Positions 48,690 through 58,634 of a DNA stretch of 64,000 nucleotides are shown piece after piece. Numbering within the stretch: the stretch's first letter is position 1; the number at the start of each line of letters is the position of its first letter. The DNA comes from Blautia sp. An81 (GTDB lineage Bacteria > Bacillota > Clostridia > Lachnospirales > Lachnospiraceae), in the NCBI RefSeq assembly GCF_002161285.1, contig NZ_NFHH01000011.1, forward strand, positions 62,001 through 126,000, given 5' to 3'. The position numbers and the translations under genes were made by a program. The notes below the pieces were generated by a model. It saw only the letters and a list, made by a program, of their open reading frames with translations. It did no database searches and had not been told where the DNA came from.

Positions 48690-49448
48690 ATGTTTGCTTA
48701 TAAATCTGTTTTTCAGGGCAAAAGCCTGCTTCCCCCAGTCTTTACCGGAAGCACATTAAAATTATTTGCTCTTATTTTCATGCTCATCGACCATATAGGC
48801 GCAGTAATCCTGGAGCACGGAGTAATCTATTCCTATAATAATCAGCTGCCTACAGCCCTCTCCTATTCTGCCAGTCTTTTCTGCTCTCAGATTGACCAGG
48901 TGCTGAGAGGCATTGGACGACTGGCTTTCCCGATTTTCTGTTTTCTGCTGGTAGAAGGATTTTTTCACACCTCCAACAGAAAAAAATATGCCTTCCGGCT
49001 TTTCCTCTTTGCTCTGTTCTCAGAAATTCCCTTTGACCTGGCCTTTAACAGCAGTATTCTGGAGTTTTCCTACCAGAATGTAATGTTTACTTTGCTTTTG
49101 GGTCTTTTGACGATATGGGGCATGGAAAAAGCCCGTTTTATCCATCCTCTCCTGCCCATTCTTCCTGCAGCTGCAGGGATTTTCGCAGGCTGGATTTTTC
49201 AGGCAGACTATGACTGGAGAGGCATTGTGCTGATTATCGTCCTCTATGTCTTCTATCAGTATCCTCTGGAAAAGACCGTTGCAGGATGTCTCTGTCTTCT
49301 CTGGGAGCCTCTGGCCTGCCTGGCTTTCATTCCTCTGAATATGTACAATCACAAAAAAGGACAGGGGATGAAATATCTTTTCTATCTCTTTTACCCTGTC
49401 CATCTGCTGATACTATTTTGTATCCGATATGCGATTTTTCAAATCTGA
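48690..49448 (+). CDS. TraX-family polytopic membrane protein
   Basis: 252 residues from the ATG at 48690 (GGAAAGGA upstream); the frame is open further back but into the promoter. About seven predicted helices. TraX signatures LKLFALIFMLIDHIGAV and GRLAFPIFCFLLVEGFFHT at the start fit this acyltransferase-like family (F-pilin acetylation in plasmid F; here probably envelope acylation). Ends facing a minus-strand gene with a 9-base gap. Confidence 0.85.
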   Translation: MFAYKSVFQGKSLLPPVFTGSTLKLFALIFMLIDHIGAVILEHGVIYSYNNQLPTALSYSASLFCSQIDQVLRGIGRLAFPIFCFLLVEGFFHTSNRKKYAFRLFLFALFSEIPFDLAFNSSILEFSYQNVMFTLLLGLLTIWGMEKARFIHPLLPILPAAAGIFAGWIFQADYDWRGIVLIIVLYVFYQYPLEKTVAGCLCLLWEPLACLAFIPLNMYNHKKGQGMKYLFYLFYPVHLLILFCIRYAIFQI

Positions 49449-49457
49449 AACTTTGAT

Positions 49458-50132
49458 TTAATCGTTGATTTTTTCTACCACTTCATTCTGATTTTTGTAA
49501 ATACTGTGGGAGGGGACTACTCCTCTCACAGAAGAAAGAGGATAGATATTCGTATGGCTGCCTACTACAGTCCCTGGATTCAGTACAGAACCGCAGCCCA
49601 CCTCTACTTCGTCACCCAGCATGGCGCCGAATTTCTTCAGTCCAGTCTCCATACGGACTTCTTTTCCTTTTACAACCACCAGCTTTTTATCAGATTTCAC
49701 ATTGGAAGTAATAGAGCCTGCTCCCATATGGGATTTATAGCCTAAGATAGAGTCTCCCACATAATTGTAATGGGGCACCTGAACCTTATCAAAAAGAATC
49801 ACATTTTTCAGCTCTGTAGAATTTCCTACAACAGCCCCTTCTCCCACCAGAGCATTTCCCCGGATAAAAGCACAGTGACGTACTTCTGCATCTTTTCCGA
49901 TGATAGCCGGTCCGTTAATGTAAGCTGTAGGAGCTACTTTTGCAGATTTTGCAATCCACACATTCTCCCCTTTTTTCTCATACTCTTCTTCACTTAAAGT
50001 ATTCCCCAGTTTTACAATAAATTCGCTGATACAAGGCAGCACTTCCCAGGGATAGGTTTTTCCCTCTAAAAGTTCTTTTGCCAGAGTTTTACTTAAATCG
50101 CTGTAAAGCTCACTGATTTTTAACTGTTCCAT
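49458..50132 (-). CDS. Left-handed beta-helix protein, acyltransferase/GlmU-like C-terminal fold
   Basis: 224 residues. Hexapeptide repeats (about 65-200; for instance PAIIGKDAEVRHCAFIRGNALVGEGAVVG) form a left-handed beta helix as in GlmU, but no N-terminal nucleotidyltransferase domain precedes it. A helical N-terminus of about 60 residues replaces it. Conserved residues fit UDP-GlcNAc-pyrophosphorylase-like proteins; acyl acceptor and activity unknown. Stand-alone gene. Confidence 0.75.
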   Translation of the reverse strand: MEQLKISELYSDLSKTLAKELLEGKTYPWEVLPCISEFIVKLGNTLSEEEYEKKGENVWIAKSAKVAPTAYINGPAIIGKDAEVRHCAFIRGNALVGEGAVVGNSTELKNVILFDKVQVPHYNYVGDSILGYKSHMGAGSITSNVKSDKKLVVVKGKEVRMETGLKKFGAMLGDEVEVGCGSVLNPGTVVGSHTNIYPLSSVRGVVPSHSIYKNQNEVVEKIND

Positions 50133-50223
50133 TTTTCAACCTGCTTTCTTTTTGGACTTTTCTCTACTATTTTACTATGCCGGCAGGATTTTTCCAACTA
50201 AAATATATATCTTTTCTCTAAGC

Positions 50224-52278
50224 TTATTTTTTCCCTTCGGTTTTCGTCTTTTTGCTTCCTGACCCTGCTGCTGTTTTTTTATAGAAGCCTGCCGCTTTGT
50301 CAAAATACTGCCGCAGGGCAAGCTGGTTCCGAAGGTCCATAACTCCCTGGGTCCGCTTTCTGATAAAATCTTCCAGCTTCACCATATACTCTTCTGAGGT
50401 AATGCTTCCCTCTGCCACATAAGTCAGTCCCTTCTCCCAGCTGGCCGTAAGCTCTGGGTTCAAAAGAGAACGAATGGAAGCATTTACCACATCAAAAATC
50501 ATTTCTCCGAGTAAGGTAGGAGTGATCACCTGGGTCTTCTTATTCAGGGCCAGATATTTAATGGTGATAAGCTTTTTTAAAATCTCTGCTCTGGTAGCAC
50601 TGGTGCCAATGCCGCTGCCCTTAATCTGAGCTCTCAGCTCCTCGTCTTCAATAAGCTGTCCTGCATTTTCCATAGCCAGGATCATAGAACCGGAAGTGTA
50701 TCTTTTGGGAGGCGAGGTCTCTCCCTCCTTTATGTAAAATTCCTTTATCGGAAGAGTGCTTCCCTTTTTCACTCCCTTAAGCAGTTCCAGAAAGGCAGTA
50801 TCTTCTGTCTGCTCTTCCTCCTGGACTTTCTGTCCTGTCTCTTCTTTCTTATTCTTTCCAAAAGAATATCCGGTAACCTTCAGATATCCCTCGGAAACCA
50901 GCACCTTAAAAGAAGAATACAACCGCTCCTTTTCAATCACAGATATAAGGCTGATCTTCTGATAAACCGCAGGGGGATAAAAAATACTCAGGAATCTCCT
51001 TACGATTACTTCATAGACTCTGGCTCCCTGAGGAGCCAGACTTTTCAGAGCTCCCAACCCCTGGCCTGTAGGGATAATAGCATAATGGTCTGTAATCTGC
51101 TTATCATTTACATACCTGGTTTTTGCTATATTCTTATAGCTGCCCTGTTCCAAAATCTCTCCTGCAAATTCCCTTGCATGTTCATAGTTCAGAAGTCCTC
51201 TGATATTTTTGGATATCTCCTTTGCCACTGCCGTTGACAGCACTCTGGCATCAGTTCTGGGATAAGTCACCATCTTTTTCTCGTACAGCTCCTGAACGAT
51301 CCTCAGCGTCTCGTCTGGGCTCAGCTTAAACAGACGGGAGCACTCATTCTGAAGCTCTGCCAGGTTAAACAGAAGGGGAGGATTTTTATTCTCCTTTTTC
51401 TTCTCAATCTTCTCTGCCACTGCTGTAAGAGGAGAATTTGCCGACAAAATCTCCAAAAGACTCCGGGCGTCTTTTTCCTCTTTAAACCCATTTTCCTTAT
51501 AAAGCAATGGGGACTGAAAATACCGGCTTCCTTCCACAGCCCTCCATTCCCCCTCAAAGGTATGGCCTCCCAGGTCAAATTTTCCCAATACCCGGTAGAA
51601 AGGCGTTTTCACAAATTCCCGGATTTCCCGCTCTCTGCGGACTACCATTCCAAGGACACAGGTCATAACCCTTCCCACAGAAATCGCCTGGTATTTGGTC
51701 CCCAGATAAGAGGACACTGCATTTCCATATTTCAGGGAAAGAAGTCTGGAAAAATTAATTCCCATAAGGTAGTCTTCCTTTGCCCTCAGATAGGCAGAAG
51801 CAGAAAGGTTGTCATACTCATGGATATCCTTTGCCTCCCGGATGCCCCGGAGGATTTCCTCTTCTGTCTGGGAATCAATCCACACTCTTTTCTGGTCTTT
51901 ATCCTTTACATGGGCCATCATGGCTACCAGACGGTAGATATACTCTCCCTCCCGCCCGGAGTCTGTGCAGATATAGATAGTCTCCACATCCTTCCGGTTG
52001 AGAAGGCCGCTGACAATATCAAACTGTTTCTTTACTGCCGGTATGACTTCATATTTAAATTCCTTTGGCAAAAAAGGCAGAGTCTCCAGGCTCCACCTTT
52101 TCAGCTTCTCATCATATTTTTCCGGGTAACTCATTGTGACCAGATGACCCACACACCAGGTAATCACTGTATTTTCTGATTCCAGATAACCGTCATATCT
52201 CTGGGTACGCACCTTTAGGGCCTTGGCGAATTCCTGGGCCACACTGGGTTTCTCTGCTATAAATAATGATTTGCCCAT
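50224..52278 (-). CDS. topB: DNA topoisomerase III
   Basis: 684 residues, type IA. Toprim at the N-terminus (AEKPSVAQEFAKAL, and the acidic DSGREGEYI triad near residue 105), the active-site tyrosine in TYPRTDARVLS near residue 335. The C-terminus lacks zinc fingers but is lysine-rich. TopB resolves recombination intermediates. Chromosomal copy or part of an old element; context (prfA, LbH) is core. Start is well supported. Confidence 0.92.
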   Translation of the reverse strand: MGKSLFIAEKPSVAQEFAKALKVRTQRYDGYLESENTVITWCVGHLVTMSYPEKYDEKLKRWSLETLPFLPKEFKYEVIPAVKKQFDIVSGLLNRKDVETIYICTDSGREGEYIYRLVAMMAHVKDKDQKRVWIDSQTEEEILRGIREAKDIHEYDNLSASAYLRAKEDYLMGINFSRLLSLKYGNAVSSYLGTKYQAISVGRVMTCVLGMVVRREREIREFVKTPFYRVLGKFDLGGHTFEGEWRAVEGSRYFQSPLLYKENGFKEEKDARSLLEILSANSPLTAVAEKIEKKKENKNPPLLFNLAELQNECSRLFKLSPDETLRIVQELYEKKMVTYPRTDARVLSTAVAKEISKNIRGLLNYEHAREFAGEILEQGSYKNIAKTRYVNDKQITDHYAIIPTGQGLGALKSLAPQGARVYEVIVRRFLSIFYPPAVYQKISLISVIEKERLYSSFKVLVSEGYLKVTGYSFGKNKKEETGQKVQEEEQTEDTAFLELLKGVKKGSTLPIKEFYIKEGETSPPKRYTSGSMILAMENAGQLIEDEELRAQIKGSGIGTSATRAEILKKLITIKYLALNKKTQVITPTLLGEMIFDVVNASIRSLLNPELTASWEKGLTYVAEGSITSEEYMVKLEDFIRKRTQGVMDLRNQLALRQYFDKAAGFYKKTAAGSGSKKTKTEGKK

Positions 52279-52296
52279 AAAAGCTCCTCTTTTTGA

Positions 52297-53367
52297 CTAT
52301 TCGTTCATGTTGGCAAGTTTTGCCGTTTGGTCCGCGGCAATAAGATGATCTATAATTTCCTGAAGATCACCGCCAAGGACAGAATCCAGTTTATGCAAAG
52401 TAAGTTTAATCCTGTGATCTGTCACGCGGCCCTGAGGGAAATTATAAGTCCGGATTTTCTCAGATCGGTCTCCCGTTCCCACCTGACTCCTTCTGGCCTC
52501 TGCCTCCTCGTCATGGCGTTTCTGCAGCTCCATGTCATAGAGACGGGAGCGAAGGATCTTCAGGGCCTTATCCTTATTTTTAAGCTGAGACTTCTCATCC
52601 TGGCAGGAAATAACGATTCCTGTAGGAATATGGGTAAGACGTACCGCAGAGTCTGTGGTATTTACGCACTGTCCTCCATTTCCGGAAGCACGGAAAACAT
52701 CAAACTTACAGTCATTCAAATCCAGCTGGAAATCAATTTCCTCTGCTTCAGGCATAATAGCCACCGTAATGGTAGATGTATGGATACGTCCGCCGCTTTC
52801 AGTCTCAGGCACACGCTGTACCCGGTGAACGCCGCTTTCATATTTCAGCTTTGAATATGCTCCCTGTCCATAGATCATAAAGGTTACTTCCTTAAAACCG
52901 CCGATGCCGTTTTCATTCAAAGTAAGCATCTCGGTTCTCCACCTCTGGGACTCAGCGTATTTCACATACATCCTGTAAATCTCCGCTGCAAAAAGGGCAG
53001 CCTCGTCTCCTCCTGCTCCTGCACGGATTTCCACGATAACGTTTTTCTCATCATTAGGGTCTTTGGGAAGGAGAAGGATCTTCAACTCATGCTCCAGCTC
53101 CTCAATCCGCTTCTTAGCCTCAGACAGCTCTTCTTTCAGCATTTCCCGCATCTCTTCATCAGACTCCTCTTCCAGCATGGAAAGGCTGTCCTCTACGGTC
53201 TGCTTACAGTCCCTGTATTCTTTATATGCAGCCGCAATAGGCTGAAGCTCACTCTGTTCCTTCATCAGTTTCTGAAACCTTGCTGTGTCATTGGCCACAG
53301 TAGGCTCATTCAGTTCATTTAATATTTCTTCAAGGCGTACTAAAATGTCATCTAACTTATCAAACAT
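52297..53367 (-). CDS. prfA: Peptide chain release factor 1
   Basis: 356 residues. The GGQ catalytic motif ([15 protein letters not shown]) near residue 230 and the PxT stop-codon recognition motif near residue 185 identify RF1. It reads UAA and UAG. prfA and prmC overlap by 8 bases, so the methylase that modifies the GGQ glutamine is co-translated. Confidence 0.95.
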   Translation of the reverse strand: MFDKLDDILVRLEEILNELNEPTVANDTARFQKLMKEQSELQPIAAAYKEYRDCKQTVEDSLSMLEEESDEEMREMLKEELSEAKKRIEELEHELKILLLPKDPNDEKNVIVEIRAGAGGDEAALFAAEIYRMYVKYAESQRWRTEMLTLNENGIGGFKEVTFMIYGQGAYSKLKYESGVHRVQRVPETESGGRIHTSTITVAIMPEAEEIDFQLDLNDCKFDVFRASGNGGQCVNTTDSAVRLTHIPTGIVISCQDEKSQLKNKDKALKILRSRLYDMELQKRHDEEAEARRSQVGTGDRSEKIRTYNFPQGRVTDHRIKLTLHKLDSVLGGDLQEIIDHLIAADQTAKLANMNE

Positions 53368-54217
53368 ATCTTTCCTCCTGATTTTTTCTTCCTGTTACTA
53401 CTCTGTCCAGGCCGGCCAGGTCCTTTACTGTCCGCACCTGTATATATCCTTTTTCTTCCATAAGAGAGGCTACTTCCTCTCCCTGGTCATATCCGATTTC
53501 AAAGGCAAGAAGCCCTCCTGGCTTTAAATGCTCCCCTGCCTGATTCAAAATCTTTCTGTAAAAAAACAGTCCGTCCTCATGGCCGTCCAGGGCCATATAA
53601 GGCTCATAGAGCCTGACTTCTTCCATCAGTCCCTGTATCACCGAAGTCCGGATATAGGGGGGATTGGAGACAATGGCGTCATACCTTCCCTTAATCTTTT
53701 CAAAAAGATCACTGCAGATCCATCGAGCCTTTGCCTGACAGTCCTGGCCATTTCTTCTTGCCACGGCTAATGCTTTTTCTGACAAATCTACTCCTGTGCC
53801 TATGGCTTTCTCCCGATTTGCCAGGATACTCAGGAGAATACACCCGCTTCCAGTACACATATCCAGAATCTCCAGTTCCCGGTCTGTGGGAAGTTCCTTC
53901 AGCACTTCTTCCACCAGGGTTTCTGTATCTGGCCTGGGAGCCAGAACATTCTCATCCACATAGAACTTCATTCCGTAAAAATAGGCTTCATTGGTAAGCT
54001 GCTGAAGAGGAATGTGCTCTCCTCTCTTCCTGATCAATTCCCTGTAAGCCTTACTTTCCTGGTCTTTTACCGGCTCTTCTTCATGGATAAAATACCAGCT
54101 TCTGGAAATCTTGCACACATACTCCATAAGGAGCCATGCATCCAGATGGCTGTTTTCAATCTTCTTTTCGTTCAGATATTTTTTACCAAAATCCAGCAGT
54201 TCTCTGTAGCTTTCCAT
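53360..54217 (-). CDS. prmC: Release-factor glutamine methyltransferase
   Basis: 285 residues: helical N-terminal substrate domain, methyltransferase core with [13 protein letters not shown] (motif I) and the diagnostic NPPY (SNPPYIR). It methylates the GGQ glutamine of RF1 and RF2. Between DUF1385 and prfA, as in many Firmicutes. Confidence 0.95.
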   Translation of the reverse strand: MESYRELLDFGKKYLNEKKIENSHLDAWLLMEYVCKISRSWYFIHEEEPVKDQESKAYRELIRKRGEHIPLQQLTNEAYFYGMKFYVDENVLAPRPDTETLVEEVLKELPTDRELEILDMCTGSGCILLSILANREKAIGTGVDLSEKALAVARRNGQDCQAKARWICSDLFEKIKGRYDAIVSNPPYIRTSVIQGLMEEVRLYEPYMALDGHEDGLFFYRKILNQAGEHLKPGGLLAFEIGYDQGEEVASLMEEKGYIQVRTVKDLAGLDRVVTGRKNQEERYV

Positions 54218-54218
54218 A

Positions 54219-55193
54219 TCAGGGCTCCTCAGGGATTTCCGTCTCAGGGAAATTTTTTCTCAGATAATCTTTCCAGTCAAAGACCGCCTCCACTGCTGCA
54301 ATAGCCACTTCTGTCATATCTGGCGTAGGTTCTTTAGTAGTCAGCTTCTGAAGGGCCAAACCTGGTTTTGAAAGAAAAGCCACGGCAGAATTATCACTGC
54401 TTCCCGCCAGCCGGATAAATTCATAGGAAATCCCGGCAATAGCCGGCACCAGAAGAATGCGGATAACAATTCTCAGCCACATAGCCTTTACAGGAACCAC
54501 TGCAAAGAAGCCGATAAAAAAGATAATACTCACAATAATTACAAAAAAGAGAAAACTGGTCCCGCATCTCTTGTGGAATCTGGAGCTTTTCATCACATTT
54601 TCCACTGTCAGGGGCAGCCCATGTTCCACGCAGTTAATACACTTATGTTCAGCTCCGTGATACATAAAGACTCTCTGTATATCCTCCATTTTAGATATGA
54701 GAACCATATAGAAAAGAAACAGCAGAATCCTTACCACTGCCTCAGCAATGGTTACAATGGTTTCCGTAGCCCCTACCCGGTGAAGAAGACTGGCGATCAG
54801 ATAGGGAAGAACCATAAACAGGGCTATAGAAAAGACTACAGAAAAACAGACTGTCAGGGTCATCAGCACCTTGTCTTCTTTTTCCTTTTTTGCCTCTTCC
54901 TTTTCCTTCTCTTCTCCCTGAAGGTTCTTTCTCTTCAGATAGTCCTCTTCCTCTTCAAAAAAGGTGGCAGAATACATAAGGCATTTGGTTCCTACCACCA
55001 GAGAATCTATAAAATTAAATACTCCTCTTATAATGGGAAGACTCAGAATCTTTTTATTTTTTATGATACTCTTATAATCTTCCACCTTAATTTCAATCTC
55101 TTTGTCAGGCTTGCGTACTGCCACAGAATAAACATCTCCATGGCGCATCATGATGCCTTCCATTACCGCCTGTCCGCCGATATTCGATGATTT
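54219..55193 (-). CDS. DUF1385 membrane protein
   Basis: 324 residues from the ATG at 55193 (GGAGGAAAG site), with the diagnostic GGQAVMEGIMMRHGD near the N-terminus. Four or five helices in the centre (about 110-260), a lysine- and glutamate-rich loop (residues 95-115) before the first. Conserved partner of rpmE and prfA in Clostridia; function unknown. It ends one base before prmC starts. Confidence 0.85.
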   Translation of the reverse strand, partial: KSSNIGGQAVMEGIMMRHGDVYSVAVRKPDKEIEIKVEDYKSIIKNKKILSLPIIRGVFNFIDSLVVGTKCLMYSATFFEEEEDYLKRKNLQGEEKEKEEAKKEKEDKVLMTLTVCFSVVFSIALFMVLPYLIASLLHRVGATETIVTIAEAVVRILLFLFYMVLISKMEDIQRVFMYHGAEHKCINCVEHGLPLTVENVMKSSRFHKRCGTSFLFFVIIVSIIFFIGFFAVVPVKAMWLRIVIRILLVPAIAGISYEFIRLAGSSDNSAVAFLSKPGLALQKLTTKEPTPDMTEVAIAAVEAVFDWKDYLRKNFPETEIPEEP

Positions 55194-55254
55194 CATTCTT
55201 TCCTCCAAACGCAATAAGAGGCTGAAGTCCGAAAACCTCAACCTCTTCTACATC

Positions 55255-55458
55255 TTATTTATTCATGCCGTATTTTCTGTTGAACTTATCGATACGTCCA
55301 CGGGCCTGTGCAGCTTTCTGCTGTCCTGTATAGAAAGGATGACATTTGGAGCAAACTTCTACGCGCAGCTCAGACTTTGTAGAACCTGTCTTAAATGTAT
55401 TTCCACAGTTGCATGTCACTGTACATTCCTGATAGTTTGGATGGATTCCTTCTTTCAT
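55255..55458 (-). CDS. rpmE: 50S ribosomal protein L31, zinc-binding form
   Basis: 67 residues from the ATG at 55458 (GAGGTG site). Cysteines 16, 18, 36 and 39 give the zinc-binding (C+) type, so a zinc-free replacement may exist elsewhere under Zur. The ATG-proximal extension upstream in frame is leader, not protein. Confidence 0.94.
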   Translation of the reverse strand: MKEGIHPNYQECTVTCNCGNTFKTGSTKSELRVEVCSKCHPFYTGQQKAAQARGRIDKFNRKYGMNK

Positions 55459-55528
55459 TTTTTTCACCTCTTCTATAGTTTGATAATTTATATTGTTTAT
55501 GCGTTTTCCAATTTCAAACAGCTCATAA

Positions 55529-55557
55529 ATTGTAACATATATTCCCCTCAAATGCAA
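55529..55557 (-). promoter_or_regulatory. Promoter of rpmE
   Basis: On the minus strand TTGCAT (plus 55552-55557), 17 bases, TACAAT (plus 55529-55534). Gives a 64-base leader before L31. It probably also drives DUF1385, prmC and prfA. Confidence 0.75.
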
Positions 55558-55595
55558 GTCCCAACATAAAAAACTTACAGGGTAATCCGGGCGCT

Positions 55596-57002
55596 TTAAA
55601 TAATCCTCTGTTTCTTGATCATCTGGACAAATTCTCCATTATCCCTGGTTCTTGCAAACATGTTCAGAATGTTCTCTGTAGCCTCCTCGGACTTCATACC
55701 ATTCAAAGCTTTACGCATAATCTCTGCTGCTTCCAGTTCATCAGAAGTCAGAAGCAGGTCTTCCCGTCTGGTTCCGGATTTGGCAATATCAATGGCCGGG
55801 AATACCCGTTTCTCCTGAAGCTTTCTGTCCAATACCAGCTCCATATTACCGGTTCCCTTAAATTCCTCGTAAACCACATCGTCCATCTTACTTCCTGTGT
55901 CTACCAAAGCTGTAGCCAGGATGGTCAGGCTTCCGCCCTCTCTCATATTTCTGGCAGCGCCGAAGAATCGTTTTGGCATATGGAGAGCTGCCGGGTCCAG
56001 ACCGCCGGAAAGTGTACGCCCGCTGGGTGATACTGTAAGGTTATAAGCTCTTGCCAGTCGGGTGATACTGTCAATAAAGATAGTAACATCTTTTTTATGT
56101 TCTACCAGACGTTTTGCTCTCTCAATGGTCATCTCTGATACTCTTTTATGGTGTTCCGGAAGTTCGTCAAAGGTAGAGTAGATAATCTCTACATTCTTGC
56201 CCTTAATGGTCTCCTTCATATCGGTTACCTCTTCCGGTCTTTCGTCAATAAGAAGGATGATCAGATGCATTTCCGGATTGTTCCGGAGAATAGATTTTGC
56301 CGCATCCTTTAAAAGCGTAGTCTTTCCTGCCTTGGGGGGAGATACGATCATTCCCCTCTGTCCTTTTCCGATAGGACTGACCAGGTCTGTAATCCTCATA
56401 GCCATACTTCCGCCTGGACGCTCCAGATAAAGCCTTTCATTTGGGAAAATCGGGGTCATATCCTCAAAGTTCATTCTCTGCATTTCGTTGGCCTTAAATC
56501 CGTTAATATATGTTACATACAAAAGAGCAGAAAATTTCTCATTCTGGCTTTTTACTCTGGTATTTCCCTTTAAAATATCTCCAGTCTTCAGGTTAAATCT
56601 CCGAATCTGAGAAGGGGATACATAAACATCATTGTCACCGGGAAGATAGTTATCACTGCGGATAAATCCATATCCGTCTGGAAGCACTTCCAAAATACCA
56701 GTTACGCTCTGGCCGCTGTCCAGTTCAGACTGTTCCATAGGCGCACGTACGGCTCTTCCTTCCTGGCTCTCTTCCTTTTTATGTTCCTCTCTCCTGGACT
56801 CTTCTTTCTTATAATCCTCTCTCTTGCTTTCTTCTTTTTTATGCTCCTCTTTCTTTTCCGCCATTTTCTTGTCTTTCTCATCTTCCTGGAGCATACGTTC
56901 CACTAATTCGCTTTTTTTCAGCGAAGAGAGTCCTCTCATTCCTCTGGCTCTTGCAATCTCTTTCAATGCCCCTAATGACAGGGATTCATACTTTTCTCTC
57001 AT
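55596..57002 (-). CDS. rho: Transcription termination factor Rho with charged insert
   Basis: 468 residues. Rho N-terminal domain (residues 1-38), then an insert of about 50 residues of lysine/glutamate/arginine repeats ([14 protein letters not shown]), then the RNA-binding cold-shock fold ([21 protein letters not shown]) and the ATPase: Walker [10 protein letters not shown], Walker [13 protein letters not shown]. Such inserts are variable in Rho and may add RNA-binding or phase-separation ability (inference). A long leader lies upstream, suitable for autoregulation. Confidence 0.95.
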   Translation of the reverse strand: MREKYESLSLGALKEIARARGMRGLSSLKKSELVERMLQEDEKDKKMAEKKEEHKKEESKREDYKKEESRREEHKKEESQEGRAVRAPMEQSELDSGQSVTGILEVLPDGYGFIRSDNYLPGDNDVYVSPSQIRRFNLKTGDILKGNTRVKSQNEKFSALLYVTYINGFKANEMQRMNFEDMTPIFPNERLYLERPGGSMAMRITDLVSPIGKGQRGMIVSPPKAGKTTLLKDAAKSILRNNPEMHLIILLIDERPEEVTDMKETIKGKNVEIIYSTFDELPEHHKRVSEMTIERAKRLVEHKKDVTIFIDSITRLARAYNLTVSPSGRTLSGGLDPAALHMPKRFFGAARNMREGGSLTILATALVDTGSKMDDVVYEEFKGTGNMELVLDRKLQEKRVFPAIDIAKSGTRREDLLLTSDELEAAEIMRKALNGMKSEEATENILNMFARTRDNGEFVQMIKKQRII

Positions 57003-57135
57003 TCTAAAATCCTTTCTTTATATTCACAAATAATCGTACTTTCAACTAATATCATCTGGAATTTATAGTCAGAACTGACATGACATTTTGTTTGAGAAAT
57101 ATAAATATCGTAGGGTCTTATCCATACTTTTGCAT

Positions 57136-57164
57136 ATTCTACCATAATTTGAACGATTTGGCAA
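57136..57164 (-). promoter_or_regulatory. Promoter of rho
   Basis: On the minus strand TTGCCA (plus 57159-57164), 17 bases ending TGG, TAGAAT (plus 57136-57141). The transcript leader is about 130 bases with no protein-coding content. The remaining 57165-57268 shows no gene. Confidence 0.7.
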
Positions 57165-57268
57165 ATAAAATATTGGCTGGATGCATAGGTCCGGAAACGG
57201 CCTTTTGTAAGATTCTACCGCTGGTTTACCCGGTTTTTCCGGTATTTTCTGACTCTACCCTCTCTCGG

Positions 57269-57297
57269 TTGCACATATTTTTCTCTGGTTATATACT
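57269..57297 (+). promoter_or_regulatory. Promoter of the XRE regulator
   Basis: TTGCAC (57269-57274), 17 bases, TATACT (57292-57297), then GAGGAGGT before the ATG at 57329. Confidence 0.72.
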
Positions 57298-57328
57298 GTT
57301 TTTATAGATACAGAGGAGGTTACTTGAT

Positions 57329-57484
57329 ATGTACGAATTAGACCGGGAAAAATTCGGCAGTTTTATTGCACGATTAAGAAAAGAAAAAGGGTATACACAA
57401 AAAGAACTGGCTGAGAAATTATCTATCTCGGATAAAGCTGTAAGTAAATGGGAAACAGGTGTTTCCCAAACAAAAAGATATTAA
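57329..57484 (+). pseudogene. XRE-family helix-turn-helix regulator, interrupted
   Basis: A 51-codon frame whose residues 12-44 are a complete XRE helix-turn-helix (ARLRKEKGYTQKELAEKL ... SDKAVSKWETG). After GVS the reading departs from the usual family continuation and stops at TAA. In intact relatives the frame runs on with a longer C-terminal part. So the gene was probably cut at about 57463 by the element that follows. The promoter and ribosome site are intact. Confidence 0.75.
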
Positions 57485-57536
57485 GAAACAGCCCATGTTT
57501 ACCTGCTTGCAAACAAAAGAATATTGCTACTAGACT

Positions 57537-57573
57537 AAGAGATACTACATAAGTGTGTTGGTATCTCTTTTTT
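57537..57573 (+). terminator. Intrinsic terminator inside the left end
   Basis: Stem AAGAGATAC / GTATCTCTT with a 15-base loop and a T-run. It lies just inside the element and would isolate dfr from upstream transcription. The rest of 57485-57740 shows no gene. Confidence 0.75.
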
Positions 57574-57748
57574 GTTGCCGTGAAACAGCAGACTATTTCA
57601 TTTCTGCTTGATTACCTTAAAACTTATTAGTCTATGGTTTGTCAAGGGCTTGTTGCGTGAGAAATGCTGAATATCACCCTTTACAAAACATAGGCTGATA
57701 AGTAACTTTTCAAAAGCAGAAAAGAAATGGCAATGCTTATAACAATAT

Positions 57749-57757
57749 GATATAATG
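57749..57757 (+). promoter_or_regulatory. Extended -10 promoter ahead of dfrF
   Basis: TGATATAAT (57749-57757), an extended -10; the -35 (TGGCAA) is poor. The leader of about 115 bases before the dfr ATG holds no open frame. A GGAGG site is next to the ATG. Confidence 0.6.
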
Positions 57758-57878
57758 CAGATGAAGACAAAAAAGGAATTTGTCGAGCTGGTTAGTTCGA
57801 GATAATTTTGAGTTTGTTAAGATGTGGTGCACTTGATGGAATCACAGGTACGACATCATATTATGGAGGATGAAATAG

Positions 57879-58352
57879 ATGATAGGTTTGATTGTTGCGA
57901 GGTCAAAGAATAATGTTATAGGCAAGAATGGTAATATACCATGGAAAATAAAGGGAGAACAAAAGCAATTTAGAGAGTTAACAACGGGTAATGTGGTTAT
58001 TATGGGGCGAAAGTCTTATGAAGAAATCGGTCATCCGTTGCCTAATAGAATGAATATTGTTGTTTCCACCACAACAGAGTATCAAGGAGATAATTTAGTT
58101 TCAGTTAAATCATTAGAAGATGCATTATTATTGGCTAAAGGACGAGATGTATACATATCTGGTGGATATGGACTATTTAAGGAAGCTTTGCAAATAGTAG
58201 ATAAAATGTATATCACAGAAGTAGATTTAAATATTGAAGATGGAGATACATTCTTTCCAGAATTTGATATCAATGATTTTGAAGTTTTGATAGGGGAAAC
58301 ACTTGGTGAGGAAGTGAAATATACGAGAACATTTTATGTAAGGAAAAAATGA
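57879..58352 (+). CDS. dfrF: Dihydrofolate reductase, DfrF-like (trimethoprim-resistance type)
   Basis: 157 residues, the usual short DHFR fold: LIVARSKNNVIGKNGNIPW at the N-terminus (NADPH/folate site), IMGRKSYEEIG, and ISGGYGLF. The sequence looks like DfrF from Enterococcus and gut Clostridia, as I recall it. It is in a mobile element away from thyA or other folate genes, with its own promoter, which favours a resistance role over housekeeping. The identity to DfrF is from memory, not a search. Confidence 0.82.
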   Translation: MIGLIVARSKNNVIGKNGNIPWKIKGEQKQFRELTTGNVVIMGRKSYEEIGHPLPNRMNIVVSTTTEYQGDNLVSVKSLEDALLLAKGRDVYISGGYGLFKEALQIVDKMYITEVDLNIEDGDTFFPEFDINDFEVLIGETLGEEVKYTRTFYVRKK

Positions 58353-58431
58353 ATTGAGTAAATTTTGGATTTAGGGTGTTTTCATAAATATATTGCTTTT
58401 TATGCATATATAAATTGTTGTAAGACAAATT

Positions 58432-58497
58432 CCAGTTGAACCAAATCGCTGCGCGATGGCCTGCCAAGGCTGTGGCGCAGCGATTTGGTTCAATTGG
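58432..58497. repeat. Large inverted repeat, 19 bp perfect
   Basis: TTGAACCAAATCGCTGCGC (58436-58454) is repeated exactly in reverse at 58475-58493 around a 20-base loop; outer bases CCA/TGG add three more pairs. GC-rich in AT-rich surroundings. It sits 80 bases past dfr, no T-run follows, so not a simple terminator. Confidence 0.85.
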
Positions 58498-58501
58498 TAA
58501 A

Positions 58502-58578
58502 AATCGGTGTGCAGTCCAGAGGAATGGGCAGATACATTCTAAATGTAGTCTGCTTTTTCCTCTGTCCTGACGCCGATT
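58502..58578. repeat. Second large imperfect inverted repeat
   Basis: Arms AATCGG...CAG...CAGAGGAA...GCAGA...ACATT and their reverse complement, about 37 bases each with four to six mismatches or bulges, meet at 58540. Only four bases from the first inverted repeat. Could be a folded RNA or a recombination remnant. Confidence 0.75.
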
Positions 58579-58634
58579 GTTTACGAAATAATTTGTATGG
58601 GGCGATAAAATCAGAATTTGAGAGAGTATTGAAT

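Noticed and set aside
58432-58578. Integron attC sites next to a dfr cassette
   Set aside because: The RYYYAAC and GTTRRRY core pair is not in the right places and no integrase of that type is present.
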